Shown here piece by piece: positions 1 to 10,983 of a stretch of 64,000 nucleotides of DNA (the first letter of the stretch is position 1; the number at the start of each line of letters is the position of its first letter). A model generated the notes under the pieces. It had not been told where the DNA came from, searched no databases, and saw only the letters and a list, made by a program, of their open reading frames with translations. The stretch is from NCBI GenBank assembly GCA_001972305.1, contig BDDD01001609.1, positions 208,690 to 272,689 of the forward strand, read 5' to 3'. Both the position numbers and the translations under genes were made by a program. Source of the stretch: Cephalotus follicularis (Eukaryota > Streptophyta > Magnoliopsida > Oxalidales > Cephalotaceae).

Positions 1-1063
1 TGTGACTACCACCAGCATTGGTGGTGTGTGCTTCGTTCGTCCTATTGGCGGCATTTGTTCTTGCCCGTCCCTAAAATTCATCGGACATCCACCTATTCAC
101 CATTTCATCCCACACTGGCCCTGGTATCCCTACAGGGCCATGCTGCATGCACTTATGGCTCATCTGCTGCACACCAGTGCCCCTCATTGCCTTCCTCCTA
201 TAGTTATGCATCCATTTTGGGTAATTCGCCTGCACGTAACTATAGAATGGAAGCCTGCTGTGTGCATTAGATGGAAGAAAGTGGAAATAGTCCTACAAAA
301 CATCAGTGTCAAACGAGTTTAAAAAAATGCTGAATAGACTATTAACTGCAACACTTTTACTCACTAATAGCTTCTCCCATAGTAGTTCCTTCTCTGAATC
401 AGGCCACTGTCTCCACGTGATCCATGGCTGTAGTATTCTGCTCTTAATGATGGACGTTATGGTGTTTTTCACGTCCATCTCCTCAAAACACTTGCAATTA
501 AACAAATATTAGCACCAACATCATAGGTTAGTTTTGAAAAAATGTACTTAAATTACTAGTTACTTACCCATTGGCACAGATATGCTGAATAGGCCTAGAA
601 TCAACACCCTGCGGGGGCAAATCCGCCCCCCTACTACCTCCCCTCATCCGTCATTGATGGGAACCTGATTCAAATACATGGTTATGTGTCACTCTAAAAA
701 AATATAACAAGACATAACAAAAAAGCTTCGACAATATGAAAAATAGTTTAATGTCAAATATCATGACATAACAAATTTCCTTACTAGCACTGTGAACATC
801 GGTATCCTGCTCCCGTCTATCTAACTCCATGGAGTCCGTCTCGAGATGCGTAGATCCGAAGGGTGCGGTGGAATCTCCAGGAATAGAGGAACGCGTGACT
901 CTGCGAGGCATATCTGCAAGAACTAACCGTATTTAAAAACAATACAAACTACATACAGTTGTCCTACTATACATTATCACATTACAATGTTGTGTCAAAT
1001 TAGAAGATTAAGAATACTATTGCAAACAGTATTTACCACATATGCTATACTATTAACTTACAG
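1..1063. other. Unassigned AT-rich sequence beside the CACTA remnant
   Basis: I see no convincing gene here. The open frames are short and show no family resemblance. A GC-rich hairpin (arms GCGGGGGC and CCGCCCCC) lies at about 611-630. Since the CACTA transposase ends at 1064, this stretch may be the 3' non-coding part of that transposon, but I could not find a terminal inverted repeat beginning CACTA in it. Confidence 0.4.
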
Positions 1064-2945
1064 TTAATCTATGCTATCAATATCCATGTCGTCTTCACTA
1101 TCGCAATCATACTCTATCACTCCATCCTCCTCATCCGTGTCAGAAACATTGTCTTCCCATTCATCTTCCTCATCGTCCGTATTGTCATGGTCTGACGTAT
1201 GATCTTTTATTCAAACATTTGGAGGCAATACTACCTCATCCCATTCCCCATATCCTCGAAGGGAATCTTCACTTTCAGGTCTTAAATTAGCCGCAAATGA
1301 TCGTAGTGGACCGGTGACGACATCTTCTTGCAATGTCCTATCCATACCCAAATCGTCGCCACCTTCTTCTTCTTCATAATCAGGAAGGCTGTAGGCATTT
1401 CTGGGTTTCGTTTTTATCACAGTCACCCACCCTTTGTACCTACGATCATTGGAAACATTGGGTGCGTAGAACACCTGCACAACTTGACTTGCAAGCATGA
1501 ACGGCTCGTATGTGGGGATTGCCTTTTCTGGGTTCAGACGAACAATCCCAAACTCATCCACTCTTGTACCTCTCTCTGAAGTGTCAACCCAATCACACTT
1601 GAATAAAACAACTTTGTTGTCTTTTCTGTAGAAATTGAACTCCAGAACATCGACCAAGGCTCCGTAGAAGTCACTACAACTATCATTCCAAGTGCTTCCC
1701 CTGATCATTACACCCAATTTTGAGTTGTTGAGGTCCTCGATGCATCTTTAGTGTGAAACTTACACCCATTGATGACATACCCCTTCGACGACCTCACTTT
1801 TGTTGCAGGTGCACTTGCTAAATGTCATAGACGGGCGTCAACTTTGTTGTCGTTCTTAACCTATTAAGTGTGCAATGTATACACATAACATAGAAATAAA
1901 CATCAACAATTAAAAATCATGAAACTTATATGATACTTGTAGACATATTCTGGCATTACTTACACAACTTTGAAACCATTTCACAAAGTGTGCATCCCGC
2001 TCTTCTTCGATTTGTTTGGGGGTAATGTTAGGGTTCAATTCTATGACTAGTTGTTCGTACTCACTACAACAAAGAATATAAGTGACATACATTCAAATTG
2101 TACAATTCGTATAAATAGAGTATAAACTAGGTACAATATATATGTGTACTTACTCAACCAGAGGGCTGACTTCATCGCGGTTTAGAAGGATGTACAAATA
2201 TGCAGCCTCGTATTCTTGGTCTATCATATGTCTGTTCTCTATTCTGCCCATTGCTTTACCAGGATGAGTAAATATGGATAGGAAATTTGTTACTAGCAAC
2301 GGCGCCCCCATCCCAGTTTCTCTCTGGTCTATTCAGCCTTGTTGGGACATCAGGTTCTTAATAATACGAACAAAACGTTGTCAACTCACGAACGATGTAC
2401 GCCTTGAAAATCTACCCTTCCACACGAGCCTTGTTCTTGACCATCTTCCTGAGATCAAACAGCTCTCTACAATTAAATATGTAATTAGAATGCATGACAA
2501 AGAGATGAACATTTCCAGAAAGAGAAACAACGAGTAACTGTACCTCTCAATGGGATACATCCATGTATTCTGAACCGGCCCACATACTTTCGCTTCATAA
2601 GCTAGGTGGACGAGAAGATGTTCCATCGAATCAAAAAATGATGGAGGAAATATCTTCTTCATTTTGCAAATTGTTTGCACAATGTTACTCTAGAGCAAGT
2701 CCATATTCTCAGCACTGTTGGATGTTTAGCATATATTCCGAAAAAAATCACTGACCTCGGCCAACACCTCCATGATATTTCTCGGCAGGAACTCAGAAAA
2801 TGCAATCGGAAGAAGCCTATGCATGAACACATGGAAATCATGGCTCTTCAATCCAGAAACCTTCACTCTGAAACATTCACACACCGACATAAGTTTGAGG
2901 CGTATCCATCTAGACACCTGATCTTTGTCATCCATTCACAAACCT
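1064..2945 (-). pseudogene. CACTA (En/Spm) TNP2-type transposase, C-terminal half, decayed
   Basis: This is a remnant of the transposase that cuts and pastes CACTA DNA transposons in the nucleus. Read on the minus strand, a DUF4218-like segment comes first (about 2935-2550): GLKSHDFHVFMHRLLPIA, then IFPPSFFDSMEHLLVHL. Linker pieces follow at about 2230-1910, with EYEQLVIE and DAHFVKWF. A DUF4216-like domain lies at 1717-1330, including VVLFKCDWVDTSERGTRVDE and a PFMLASQVVQVFY block. An acidic tail (DDEEDEWED and similar) ends at a TAA at 1064. A TGA at 1211 cuts off the tail, and several frame breaks lie between the domains, so it is dead. The N-terminal catalytic Tnp2 (Transposase_21) part is missing because the sequence gives way to a copia LTR fragment near 2957. 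The domain order DUF4218 then DUF4216 is the normal one for TNP2 proteins. Family assignment is from motif memory; exon borders are not resolved. Confidence 0.82.
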
Positions 2946-2956
2946 GTTTGACCCGT

Positions 2957-3177
2957 TCACTATTCAGTGTTCTGTTTGACCTAATCACTATTCATTGTTC
3001 CTTGCTTCGACGGTTGCACAAAGCGCTGACGCTTACTTCCTGAGCGTCGACGATTTAAGTTGTTTCTACAATTTCTTGTTGTTTTGCACATTCTATCTTT
3101 TTCTTGCACATAAAGAAACTTTGTTAAACACAAATATGTTATCATCAAAACCAGGATTGAGACATAAATGTCAACAC
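2957..3177 (-). mobile_element. Truncated copia LTR end (Sirevirus-like LTR family)
   Basis: About 120 bp at 3060-3177 match the inner end of the LTR at 40462-41605. Both share TTTTCTTGCACA, a block around CAAATATGT, AGGATTGAGACA, and the terminal GTCAACA. The fragment also carries one palindrome unit (AGCGTCGACG near 3042). It abuts the CACTA remnant on the left. To the right is the leader of the Tat antisense ORF. The left border is approximate. Confidence 0.6.
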
Positions 3178-3336
3178 CTTGCTCTTTCAATCTTCAAGCT
3201 CAGTAACTTCGCTTTCCTCTTTACTCAGATCTCTAGGTGAATAGCTTTCCTCAATTTCTGTTTACCTTTTGCTTGATAAAGATTTCCCATGTCCACTTTG
3301 TCTTTGTCTTTGTCTTCCTCTCTCTCTGAAAACACC

Positions 3337-3416
3337 ATGGCCAGGACCAAACAGACCAAGAGGCTTGTTAGACGCCCTGAGGTTGTTGCTAAGGCGTCCA
3401 CTGGCGTCACCGTTGT
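3337..3416 (+). pseudogene. Tat antisense extra ORF, 5' part; N-terminus identical to the histone H3 tip
   Basis: The reading frame starts at an ATG in a strong plant context (AACACCATGGCC). It begins MARTKQTKRLVRRPEVV and runs in frame to 3416, where a gypsy element has inserted. The frame resumes exactly at 21080 after removing the element and one TSD copy (...TGVTV then ARRPLN...), which confirms that this is the 5' end of the Transposase_28-type ORF. After removal of Met, residues 1-6 (ARTKQT) equal the histone H3 N-terminus. The remainder is basic and not histone-like. The upstream 160 bp is pyrimidine-rich (CTTTGTCTTTGTC) and may be its leader. The function of these ORFs is unknown. Confidence 0.75.
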
Positions 3417-3607
3417 TGTGATGACCCGAATTCCCTTTTTGTACTGTTCATGTATACTTTGAACTGTATTGTACTGTATTGAATTGTATTGAACCGTATT
3501 GCACTGTATTGAAGTGAGGTATTCCCATACCCATTGGTTATTGTATTGATTGTATGCATGTATAGTCGGGATTTTGCGCTGAGTTTCAGAGAATTGGCCG
3601 GATCGAC

Positions 3608-3615
3608 TATATAAG
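3608..3615 (+). promoter_or_regulatory. LTR TATA box
   Basis: TATATAAG lies in GATCGACTATATAAGTCAA and is identical at 18771-18778 in the 3' LTR. Its placement about 190 bp into the LTR fits the U3/R border of the element's promoter. Confidence 0.6.
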
Positions 3616-4094
3616 TCAATCCTTAACCCATTTTCTCACATTCCTCATTTATTTCTCTCTCCCAGTCGGCAACCTCCCTCTCCCTCTTGCAGTTCCAGAT
3701 TTGCTGATCCAATGGCACATAACGATTGCAAGTCTCTTTCTTGCGGATTGAACAACATAGCAGCTGATTCTTGGGGATTTTCAGCCGATTAATTGATTGG
3801 AAACTCAATTGTTGAAACTTCGGTTATAGGTAGGACTTCTCTACTTGTATTTCCTATTGCTTAATTGCATGATTGATTGAATTGTATGATTGATTAAATG
3901 ATTGTATTGTATAGAATTGAAAAACTAGGGTTTTTATTGATATCCTCGATCTAACTCATCTAGAAGGATTAAATTGAAATTAGAAGGTTGTAACAAGTTT
4001 TACTAACCTTAAATGATTGATTTTAATGTTTGTTTTCAAAGATTGGCTTTAAATTGAATTTTGACTTGAAATTGCCCACTTTTTCTGCACAAAA

Positions 4095-4420
4095 ATCGAC
4101 GCTGCCCAGCAAAGACATCGACCCCAGCCCATGGACGTCGATGTCTTTCGCTTTAGAATGCTGTATCATTGATTCCGTATCAAAGACATCGACGTCTTTG
4201 CCTTGAGATGTCTTCTCCCCAGGAAAGACATCAATGCTGAATATCGATAGGCATTCCCAGGCTACTTTTATTGAATTGCGTCGACGTCTTTGTTCAAAGA
4301 CATCGACGTCCTTTGGCCAGATCTCTATACGAATAGAGAAAGACATCGATGTCCTTCTACGGTTTTAAAGGAATGCCTTGATATGCATCGATGTCTTTGG
4401 CCAAGGACATTGACGCCTTT
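4095..4420. repeat. TCGA-core palindrome cluster, AAAGACATCGACGTCTTT type (5' LTR)
   Basis: About ten degenerate units lie in about 330 bp. Examples are AAGACATCGACCCC, ATCGATGTCTTTGGCC, CAAAGACATCGACGTC and GCGTCGACGTCTTTG. The consensus AAAGACRTCGACGTCTTT is a palindrome around TCGA. The cluster lies downstream of the TATA box, so it would be transcribed in R/U5. The 3' LTR copy is at 19270-19645. Confidence 0.8.
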
Positions 4421-6044
4421 CAGGCTGAATGGAACTTTTAACTGTTTTAAAGCTTTGTTTCAACTCTTTTTCACATTGCCACTTGACCGGACCCTCACTT
4501 GAGGTATTCAAGCGTTTGAAACAAACTTTTCCATGGTTTTCAAAGATTGAATTGATAAATTGATAGGGTGATAGCTTGAGCCATAGGCGACGATCCAGTG
4601 ACTTTCACCAACCAGATAGATACTTCTCCTTATCTCGTTGCTTCAATTGTCACCATCTATTGGCTACTAACCTGTTGATTGATTGATTGATTGATTGAGC
4701 CATAAGTGTTGTGAGTCTAAGTTCAGAATGTTGGTCGCTCATTCCCATTTCTCCATTAGACATCACCACTTATCGGCATTTGTACTAACAGATTGATTGA
4801 TTGTATTGTATGAATCCTATAGAGAGACCTTATGATTCGTATCAGCATATTAGGTTGTCGGCTCTGTCCACCTATTTCGTTGATTGTCTCATTTATTGTA
4901 TTGACTTCTCCCTTACAGTCGAATTTATCGATTGATGCTTCCGGAGATTTGTAGCTCCTTAATGGTTTAGTAGCTCCCCCATGGCTGAAGCACATCGGTA
5001 TTGTTACTGACTGACGATTGATGCTCCTGGAGGGTTGTAGCTCCCTAACGGTTTAGTAGCTCCCCCATGGTTGTAGCTCATCGATACTGTATTGACCCAG
5101 CCGTGGGCTGGAAGACCTATGTGTCCCAAACCTTATCAGTTTGAGACAAATGGGTAGATCTCCCACCCTTTTCGAAGGATTACCTTCCGTGTGATTGATC
5201 ATTGCTACTGATTGACATTGTACTGACCCGAGGTCGCATGCTCTATAGGATATGATTGTTTGATTGGGTGTTTGATACACCACCATTGAGTGTCTGTAAT
5301 TGATTGATTGTTATAGATCCTATCCATATGCTCTGTTATGGGCCAGTGTCATATGGATAGTCAGATCGCCAATTGTATTAATGCATTTTCCATATCATGC
5401 ATCAATATTGTACACCTCATATTTATATTGCATAGATTGTCACCGATATTGCACATTGTACATGCATACATGCTGCATGGGGTTTCTGCTTAGCCTTGTG
5501 GCTAACCCCATCCTTCGGGGTGGGGTTGTGTTGTACTTTTGTGTGCGTCATAGGTAGGGCAGCATGTAGCAGCGGACAGAAGGATTGAAGATTCGGTGCG
5601 TCCGCATTACCCTTTGAAGTGACAGAGCTTGGATTGTAGATTGTACCGATGAGACTGATGACGAGTAATGTTTTGTAATGAAATGACTGGTATAGTATTG
5701 TAACAGAATTTGTATTGTATGGTATTGCATAGATGGATTATTGTATTGTATCTTCCGCATATTATAAAATTTTAAGTTTTCTGTATTTTTATATTGCTAG
5801 TATCGACCATTGTATTGTATATTGGATTGAGAGTAATGCCACATGTCCGTCCTCCGGGTGCGAGGCATGAGAGACATTTGTTGGCCTGCTAGCGAAGTAT
5901 ATTAATGCGTTGATTGAGATAGATTGAATGGATTTGCATGATATAGGTTCTTATCTATTCATGCTATTGTTCATTTTGGATAAGAGATTAATATTGGAAT
6001 TGAAAGAGATTGTGTATGATCATCCCATTGTTTTCTTCTTATAG

Positions 6045-7022
6045 CGATGGATAATAGAGGAAGGCGTGGCTGACGGGGTGGAAGGAATGCTCATGCCCTT
6101 GCTCCTACCCCTGCTCCTATTGATGATGAATCGGCTCATGGTAATGTCTTCCTGGAGTATGATCCTAATGCTCCTCCAGCAGAGGCTGACCCTGAGGTAT
6201 GGAGGCAGTTGTGTGCCACTATGGCACAAATGCATACTCTGATGGGGCGCCTGCATGCTCGAGTGGAACTTGGACCAAGGAGGAATAGAGTCTGCACCAG
6301 GCCTACTCCTTCTTCTTGACAGAGTGGCAGTGACAGTGGCAGTGCTAAATCGCAGAAGACAAATAGTAGTCCCTCTCTTGGTTCTCATGGTAGCAGCCAG
6401 GGTAGCGGGAACTCATCTCGTTCTTGGAGGAGAGGCAGATCGAGGAACATACGTCGAGGAGATTGACCTTCAGCACCTAGTCCAGGTACACCCTTCAGAT
6501 TTTCTGGGAGTGGTAATCAGAGTGCTACGGTTCCTTTTGTGCATTGTCAGAAGACCAACCATACTTCTGATGATTGTAGATGGTTTTTAGGCCTTTGCTT
6601 GGTTTGTGGTGGTTCCAACCATATTGCCAGAGATTGTTCACAGAATTCCTGTCCTAGAGGATCGGATCAGACACAGCGGTCACCGTCCCCACAGGGATCG
6701 ACTACCAGTGTACCGTCTTCTTCCAGTGGGACTTCGCAGTCCAGAGGGAAACAACCTATGTGTTCTGCTCCGACAGTTCAGGCTAGAGTTTTTGCTATGG
6801 AACCGAGTGCTGCAACAGGGTTTGATGTTGTGATCAAAGGTACCATTCGACTCTTTCTGCTTCCAGCACGGGTCCTTATTGATCCGAGTTCATCTTATTC
6901 ATTCATTGCATTGTATTTTGTCTCCCATGTTGGTTTGAGACCCGAGTACCTTCCTTTCTTGATGGAGGTATCCATACCTCTCGGTGAGTCAGCGACTACC
7001 GATCGAGTATGTAGAGATTGTG
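6045..7022 (+). pseudogene. Tekay-like gag and start of protease, internally deleted
   Basis: The frame begins at the ATG near 6048 (MDNRGRRG then a stop) and carries an acidic, Pro-rich N-terminus ending ATMAQMHTLMGRL. It then jumps to a Ser/Arg-rich linker, so most of the capsid domain (Retrotrans_gag) is missing. A nucleocapsid zinc-knuckle segment follows (CLVCGGSNHIARDC, CX2CX4HX4C intact). Protease begins at about 6785. Its active site reads LIDPSSSYSF where the family has D-S/P-G-A, so the catalytic Gly is lost. Stops interrupt the N-terminal half. The frame is cut at 7022 by the LTR 7023-15481 and resumes at 15487. In a working element Gag would package the RNA and protease would cut the polyprotein. 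Confidence 0.75.
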
Positions 7023-7216
7023 TGTAATGTCTGGGATTTTCATATGTTGTAATTTCACGATGTAAATGTACTTTTAATGTGAAAATTAATAAAATGATGG
7101 ATTTTCTGACTTTGATGATGTTTTTCAAACTCTAATGATACTGATTTTGGAATAGGAATGTTAAAGAAATCTTAAAAGAGTAATTTGAAGTAAAACGGTG
7201 CAGTTTTGGGGAAAAA

Positions 7217-7370
7217 CGCGTCGACGCCTTTTGAACACATAGATGCCTTTGAAACAAAGAGACGCACGTGAATGCATGTGCATACACGTCGACGCCTGTG
7301 AAGAGCGTCGACACCTTTCAGGTAAAACGCTATAAGCATCGACGCCTTCATGAAAACATCGACGCTTGAT
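7217..7370. repeat. TCGA-core palindrome cluster, GGCGTCGACGCC type, block 1
   Basis: Units include CGCGTCGACGCCTTTTG, ACACGTCGACGCCTG, GAGCGTCGACACC and AGCATCGACGCC. The block starts about 195 bp from the LTR start. At the matching place in the related LTRs of 43462-53525 the units are of the CAGTCGACTG type. Confidence 0.78.
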
Positions 7371-8107
7371 AGACACGTTCTTCTGCTGACAGAATAACGT
7401 GCAAGAGGACAACTTAAGGTCACTTTGCAGGCACCTTGGGGCACGGACAATACATGTTGAGCATGTTGGCATGTTACTAGGCATGCAGGTGCTAGAAGAG
7501 AAGAGATGGCATGACACTTGGGTGTGCATGCAGGCTGAGAGATAGTCTTCATCACCTGCTCCTGCAAAGGAAAAGAGACATAGCTGGGAAAGAGAGAAAA
7601 ATGGGAAAATGTAATTAGTGAGATGGATGCAACGGACAAGTGAAGGAAGGGGAGAGTTTCCATGGAATAAATGCTCCTCTTCTCCCCACTGGTTCGTCTA
7701 AAAACACCTGAGTGTGAACAAGGAGAGAGGTTCCACCATTATTGAGCATTTTAGAGCTTGGAACTTGAAGCTTGTGGGCTAGCAGCAATGGGACGATCCT
7801 TGGAGCTGCTGTGGCCGGTTCTAGGACTTAAAGAGGTGGACTTTCTAGTTCATAACTTGGAACAAAGAGGTAGGGGGAGCCATAATCGTAATTGAGCTTA
7901 ATATTCATGCCAGGACAATGGTTTTTGTGCATAGTTCCATAGTTATTGAACTATTTTTGATCACCGGATCAATGCCATGTTATGCTGGGTATGTGATATG
8001 TATTTGCATGTTGGGTTTCTGACTTGATTACATATTGTCTTGCATGTATATGGACCATGTTGATTACTGTTTGTCACGTCGTGAGGAGGAAGATGACTGG
8101 TGCTCGA

Positions 8108-8360
8108 AACACGTCGACGCCTTTGAGGAACATCGACGCCTTTGGGTTATCTGCTTGGATATTGATGTATTATATGTTGATGCCTAAGGTTTCTACCTTA
8201 ACGCGTCGACGCCTTAGGCAAAACGCTGATGCTTAAGGTTCCATACCTTGAGAGTCGATGCGTATAAAGTTGGACATCGACGTCTTCGAACAGTGGAAAG
8301 CGCTGACACTAAGGACTTGAGCATTGACGCTTACAGGACAAAGACATCGACGCCTTCTTG
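8108..8360. repeat. TCGA-core palindrome cluster, GGCGTCGACGCC type, block 2
   Basis: Units include ACACGTCGACGCCTTTGA, ACATCGACGCCTTTGG, ACGCGTCGACGCCTTAGG, GACATCGACGTCTTCG and ACATCGACGCC. It lies about 1.1 kb into the LTR, the same offset as the CAGTCGACTG block of the related LTRs (44760-45040 and 52135-52400). Confidence 0.78.
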
Positions 8361-8717
8361 TACTGTTTGGAAGTTTTCTTACTTAATGATTCGAAACGAT
8401 CCCGATTCCAATTATGATGGATTAGAGCATTTGTATGCATTGCATATGTACTGTTTACTGCCTGTATGATAATCGTTTATGAATTGCTATGATTTCTAAA
8501 TTGTTAAATTGATTTTGAAATACACACATGAGTTTGAAAACTACTATGTTTGTGTACGAAATATAAAATGAGTATTGTTATATTTTTGAACATACTGGGA
8601 AAGTAATTTTCGCTACTAAAACAGTTTAAAGTAATTTCTATCTGTTGGAAATAAATATTTCAAATGTTTACGACTTTCGAAAATAGTTTGAAATAAACTG
8701 TCTGTGGTTGATCTAAC

Positions 8718-9914
8718 TGATGGAAACGGATAAACCGAATCCGGAGCCATAAATGGACTATGGTGTGTAGGGTGTAGAACAAAACAAAAACATACAATCA
8801 TGGCAGCGGAAGAACACCCAATAAAGCAAAACAAGTCCATTATGGCACGTCCACAGACCACATGGATCACCACAACATCAACAAAATTGAATTGGTGTCA
8901 CCATAGCAAACAATGGTGACACACAAGCATGGCAAGAAGAGAAGGACCAAGAGATATACCAGCGGGAGAAGGCTCCTTCTTTCTTTGCTGCTACACGCTT
9001 GAGTAGATTCCCTCTTTGATGTTCTCCAAGTCTCTGGAACAACAAGCAATCCAAACAGCAATAACAAAGTGCATGAATTTTCTCTCTCTCACTTAGCTTA
9101 GAAAAAGTAAATTGATATTGACCAATGAAGTCAATGATCAATCCACCCTAGATAAGCTCTTGCTTGGTGTATCACAGATGAAAGGAACACACACAATCTG
9201 CAGAGTGAAATCCGAGCTCTCTTGCCCAGCAAAAACCCAACTTTTTCACTTCTTTTTCCCTTTTTTCATTAACTGTAGAAAATGCCTATTACTAGCCCCT
9301 GATTTCTCTCTCCCACTCTCCCATTTGCTTAAGATCATGGTCCTCACTCCTAGGGAGTCTGTAGCCATGATCCCCACGTTCCCATAACATGCAAGAACAG
9401 GTGATGGATGCTGGATATGAGAGAGAAAACGTGCCCACGAAGTGATCTCATACACAGGTTGCATGTTCTGCTCAAAGACGTGGACGCCTTTCAAAAGACA
9501 TCGACGTCCATGCAATGTGGCACTAAAAACATCGATACTTTCGAAAAGACATCGACGTCTTTAAAAACGTTAGGCATCGACGTCTTTCTAAAAGACATCG
9601 ACGTCTTTGTCTGGCTAGTGAAGCATTAAGAGTCTAACTCTTTTAGTGATCTCATGTACCCTTCCAATATTGGTTAAGTAAGATCAAACATATGTGTTTC
9701 CACAAAATGCAAAATCCACATAACCGATATTTGACACCAAGACTTAATATGTCTAACATATTAAAGATCTAATCATTATAAGGCAGGGACCCTTTAAAAT
9801 CTTGGTTAAAACAAGAGGTGTTCATAAATTACCGAAATACCCCTTGGGTCCGGTTTAGCTATTCTAAATGGTCATTGACCAATTTAAATGCTATTGGAAT
9901 AATATCCAAATATT
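8718..9914 (-). repeat. Partial 3' LTR of copia 8718-14531
   Basis: It aligns with 12928-14093 from TGATGGAAACGG to AATATCCAAATATT, where similarity stops. It contains a palindrome cluster at about 9475-9612 (AAAGACATCGACGTCTTT type). Purine-rich GAAAAAGG stretches and TCTCTCTC runs occur in both copies. Confidence 0.8.
9475..9612. repeat. TCGA-core palindrome cluster in copia 3' LTR
   Basis: Units include AAAAGACATCGACGTCCATG, AAAACATCGATACTTTCG, AAAAGACATCGACGTCTTTA, GGCATCGACGTCTTTC and AAAGACATCGACGTCTTTG. The 5' LTR counterpart is at 13684-13820 with a few substitutions. Confidence 0.8.
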
Positions 9915-10095
9915 ATCCAGATGGAAAAATTAATCTAATTAATTTTCCCACACCTCATGAACCCCAGATTTTCTAAGTCGTCGGTTCACGTGCACTATAA
10001 TCCCTTATCATGCTTGGCCCCGATTGAGGTCTAGGGTAAGGATATGTGTCAACCCTAGATAGTACCTCAATGGCTAAAATATCTGATCATTACTA
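9915..10095. other. Unassigned 180 bp at the copia deletion junction
   Basis: It lies between the broken 3' LTR and the truncated integrase frame. It has no match to the 5' LTR and no coding similarity that I can see. It may be internal 3' sequence or filler left by the deletion that removed RT and RNase H. Confidence 0.35.
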
Positions 10096-10983
10096 GGACC
10101 TTTGGTAAACTCTCGCTGACAGGTATTCTCCACCTCGGTCCGACCAAAGTATTTTAATGGATTTACCTATTTGTTTTTCTACTTCAAGTCTGAACTCCTT
10201 AAATTTCTCAAAGGATTCTGACTTATGTTTCATCAGAAACACATAACCATACCTAGATAAATCGTCGGTAAAAGTTATGAAGTATATATAACCACCTCGC
10301 GCACTGACTGTCATAGGACCACATACGTCAGTATGGACTAAGCCCAGTAAGTCCATAGCCCTTTCTCCTTGACCAGAGAAGGGTGATTTGGTCATCTTTC
10401 CCAATAAACAGGATTCACAAGTTGGATAGGATTCTAAGTCTTGGATATCTAGGAGATCATCCTTAACCAACTATGATAGTCTAGCATCACTAAGATGACC
10501 AAGTCTGCAATGCCAGGTATATGTTTTATTTAACTCAGTTTCTCTTTGTCTTTTCTTATTAATTTGCTCTATGGATAGGACTTTGGATTGTGTAGTATTT
10601 AAGACAAATAATCCATTGTCGATAAAACCATTGCCGACACAAACATTGTCAGAATAAACAAAACATCGAATGTCTTGGAATCTGAGCTCCAAGCCCAAAT
10701 TACATAAGTATGAAACATTTATAATATTCCTTACAATGTTTGAACTGAAATAACAAGGATCAAGTGTCAATACATGACCATTACATAAAGTAATATCATA
10801 AATCCCTACAGCTTCAGCGATGATCCTAGATCCATCCCCAAGCCGTAAGTGCAAGTCTCCAGCTCTAAGCTTTCTAACTTTTCTTAGTCCCTGCAACGAA
10901 TTGCAAAGGTTAGTTCCACATCCAGTATCCAATAACCATGAAGAACTACTATTCAAAGCTAGATTTAGTTCAATCATGAACAT
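10093..10983 (-). pseudogene. Copia protease and integrase (N-terminal half)
   Basis: The aspartic protease motif WLLDTGCGTN is intact, followed by the usual protease fold region (LRLGDGSRI). The GAG_pre-integrase segment has the zinc-binding His pair (HCRLGH) and Cys pair (CESC). The integrase core follows with the first Asp (VHTDVCGP) and second Asp (WSDRGGEYLS). The catalytic Glu and all downstream domains are missing because the frame ends a few residues after GGEYLS. One in-frame stop (near 10470) separates the His and Cys parts. Minus strand, directly downstream of gag. Confidence 0.85.

Larger units (their letters stand above)
3417..5876 (+). repeat. 5' LTR of the Tekay-like element 3417-21079
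   Basis: It aligns along its length with 18580-21079. A TATA box (TATATAAG, 3608-3615) is kept in both copies. A palindrome cluster lies downstream at about 4095-4420. TTGA/GATT runs occur near 4677-4700. The 3' boundary is blurred: the last about 30 bases (after CCTCCGGG) differ from the 3' LTR, and no clean tRNA primer site follows. Confidence 0.8.

Noticed and set aside
2..322. Open frame of 106 codons at the window start
   Set aside because: It has no start context, no recognisable domain, and two overlapping frames of similar length. Most likely chance.
3337..3416. A histone H3 gene, because of MARTKQT
   Set aside because: Only the first seven residues match. The rest lacks the H3 tail repeats and the histone fold, and the frame continues into the Transposase_28-type domain at 21080.
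7161..7663. Overlapping minus-strand frames inside the solo LTR
   Set aside because: They translate the palindrome repeats and LTR sequence. No homologous frame survives in the related LTRs.
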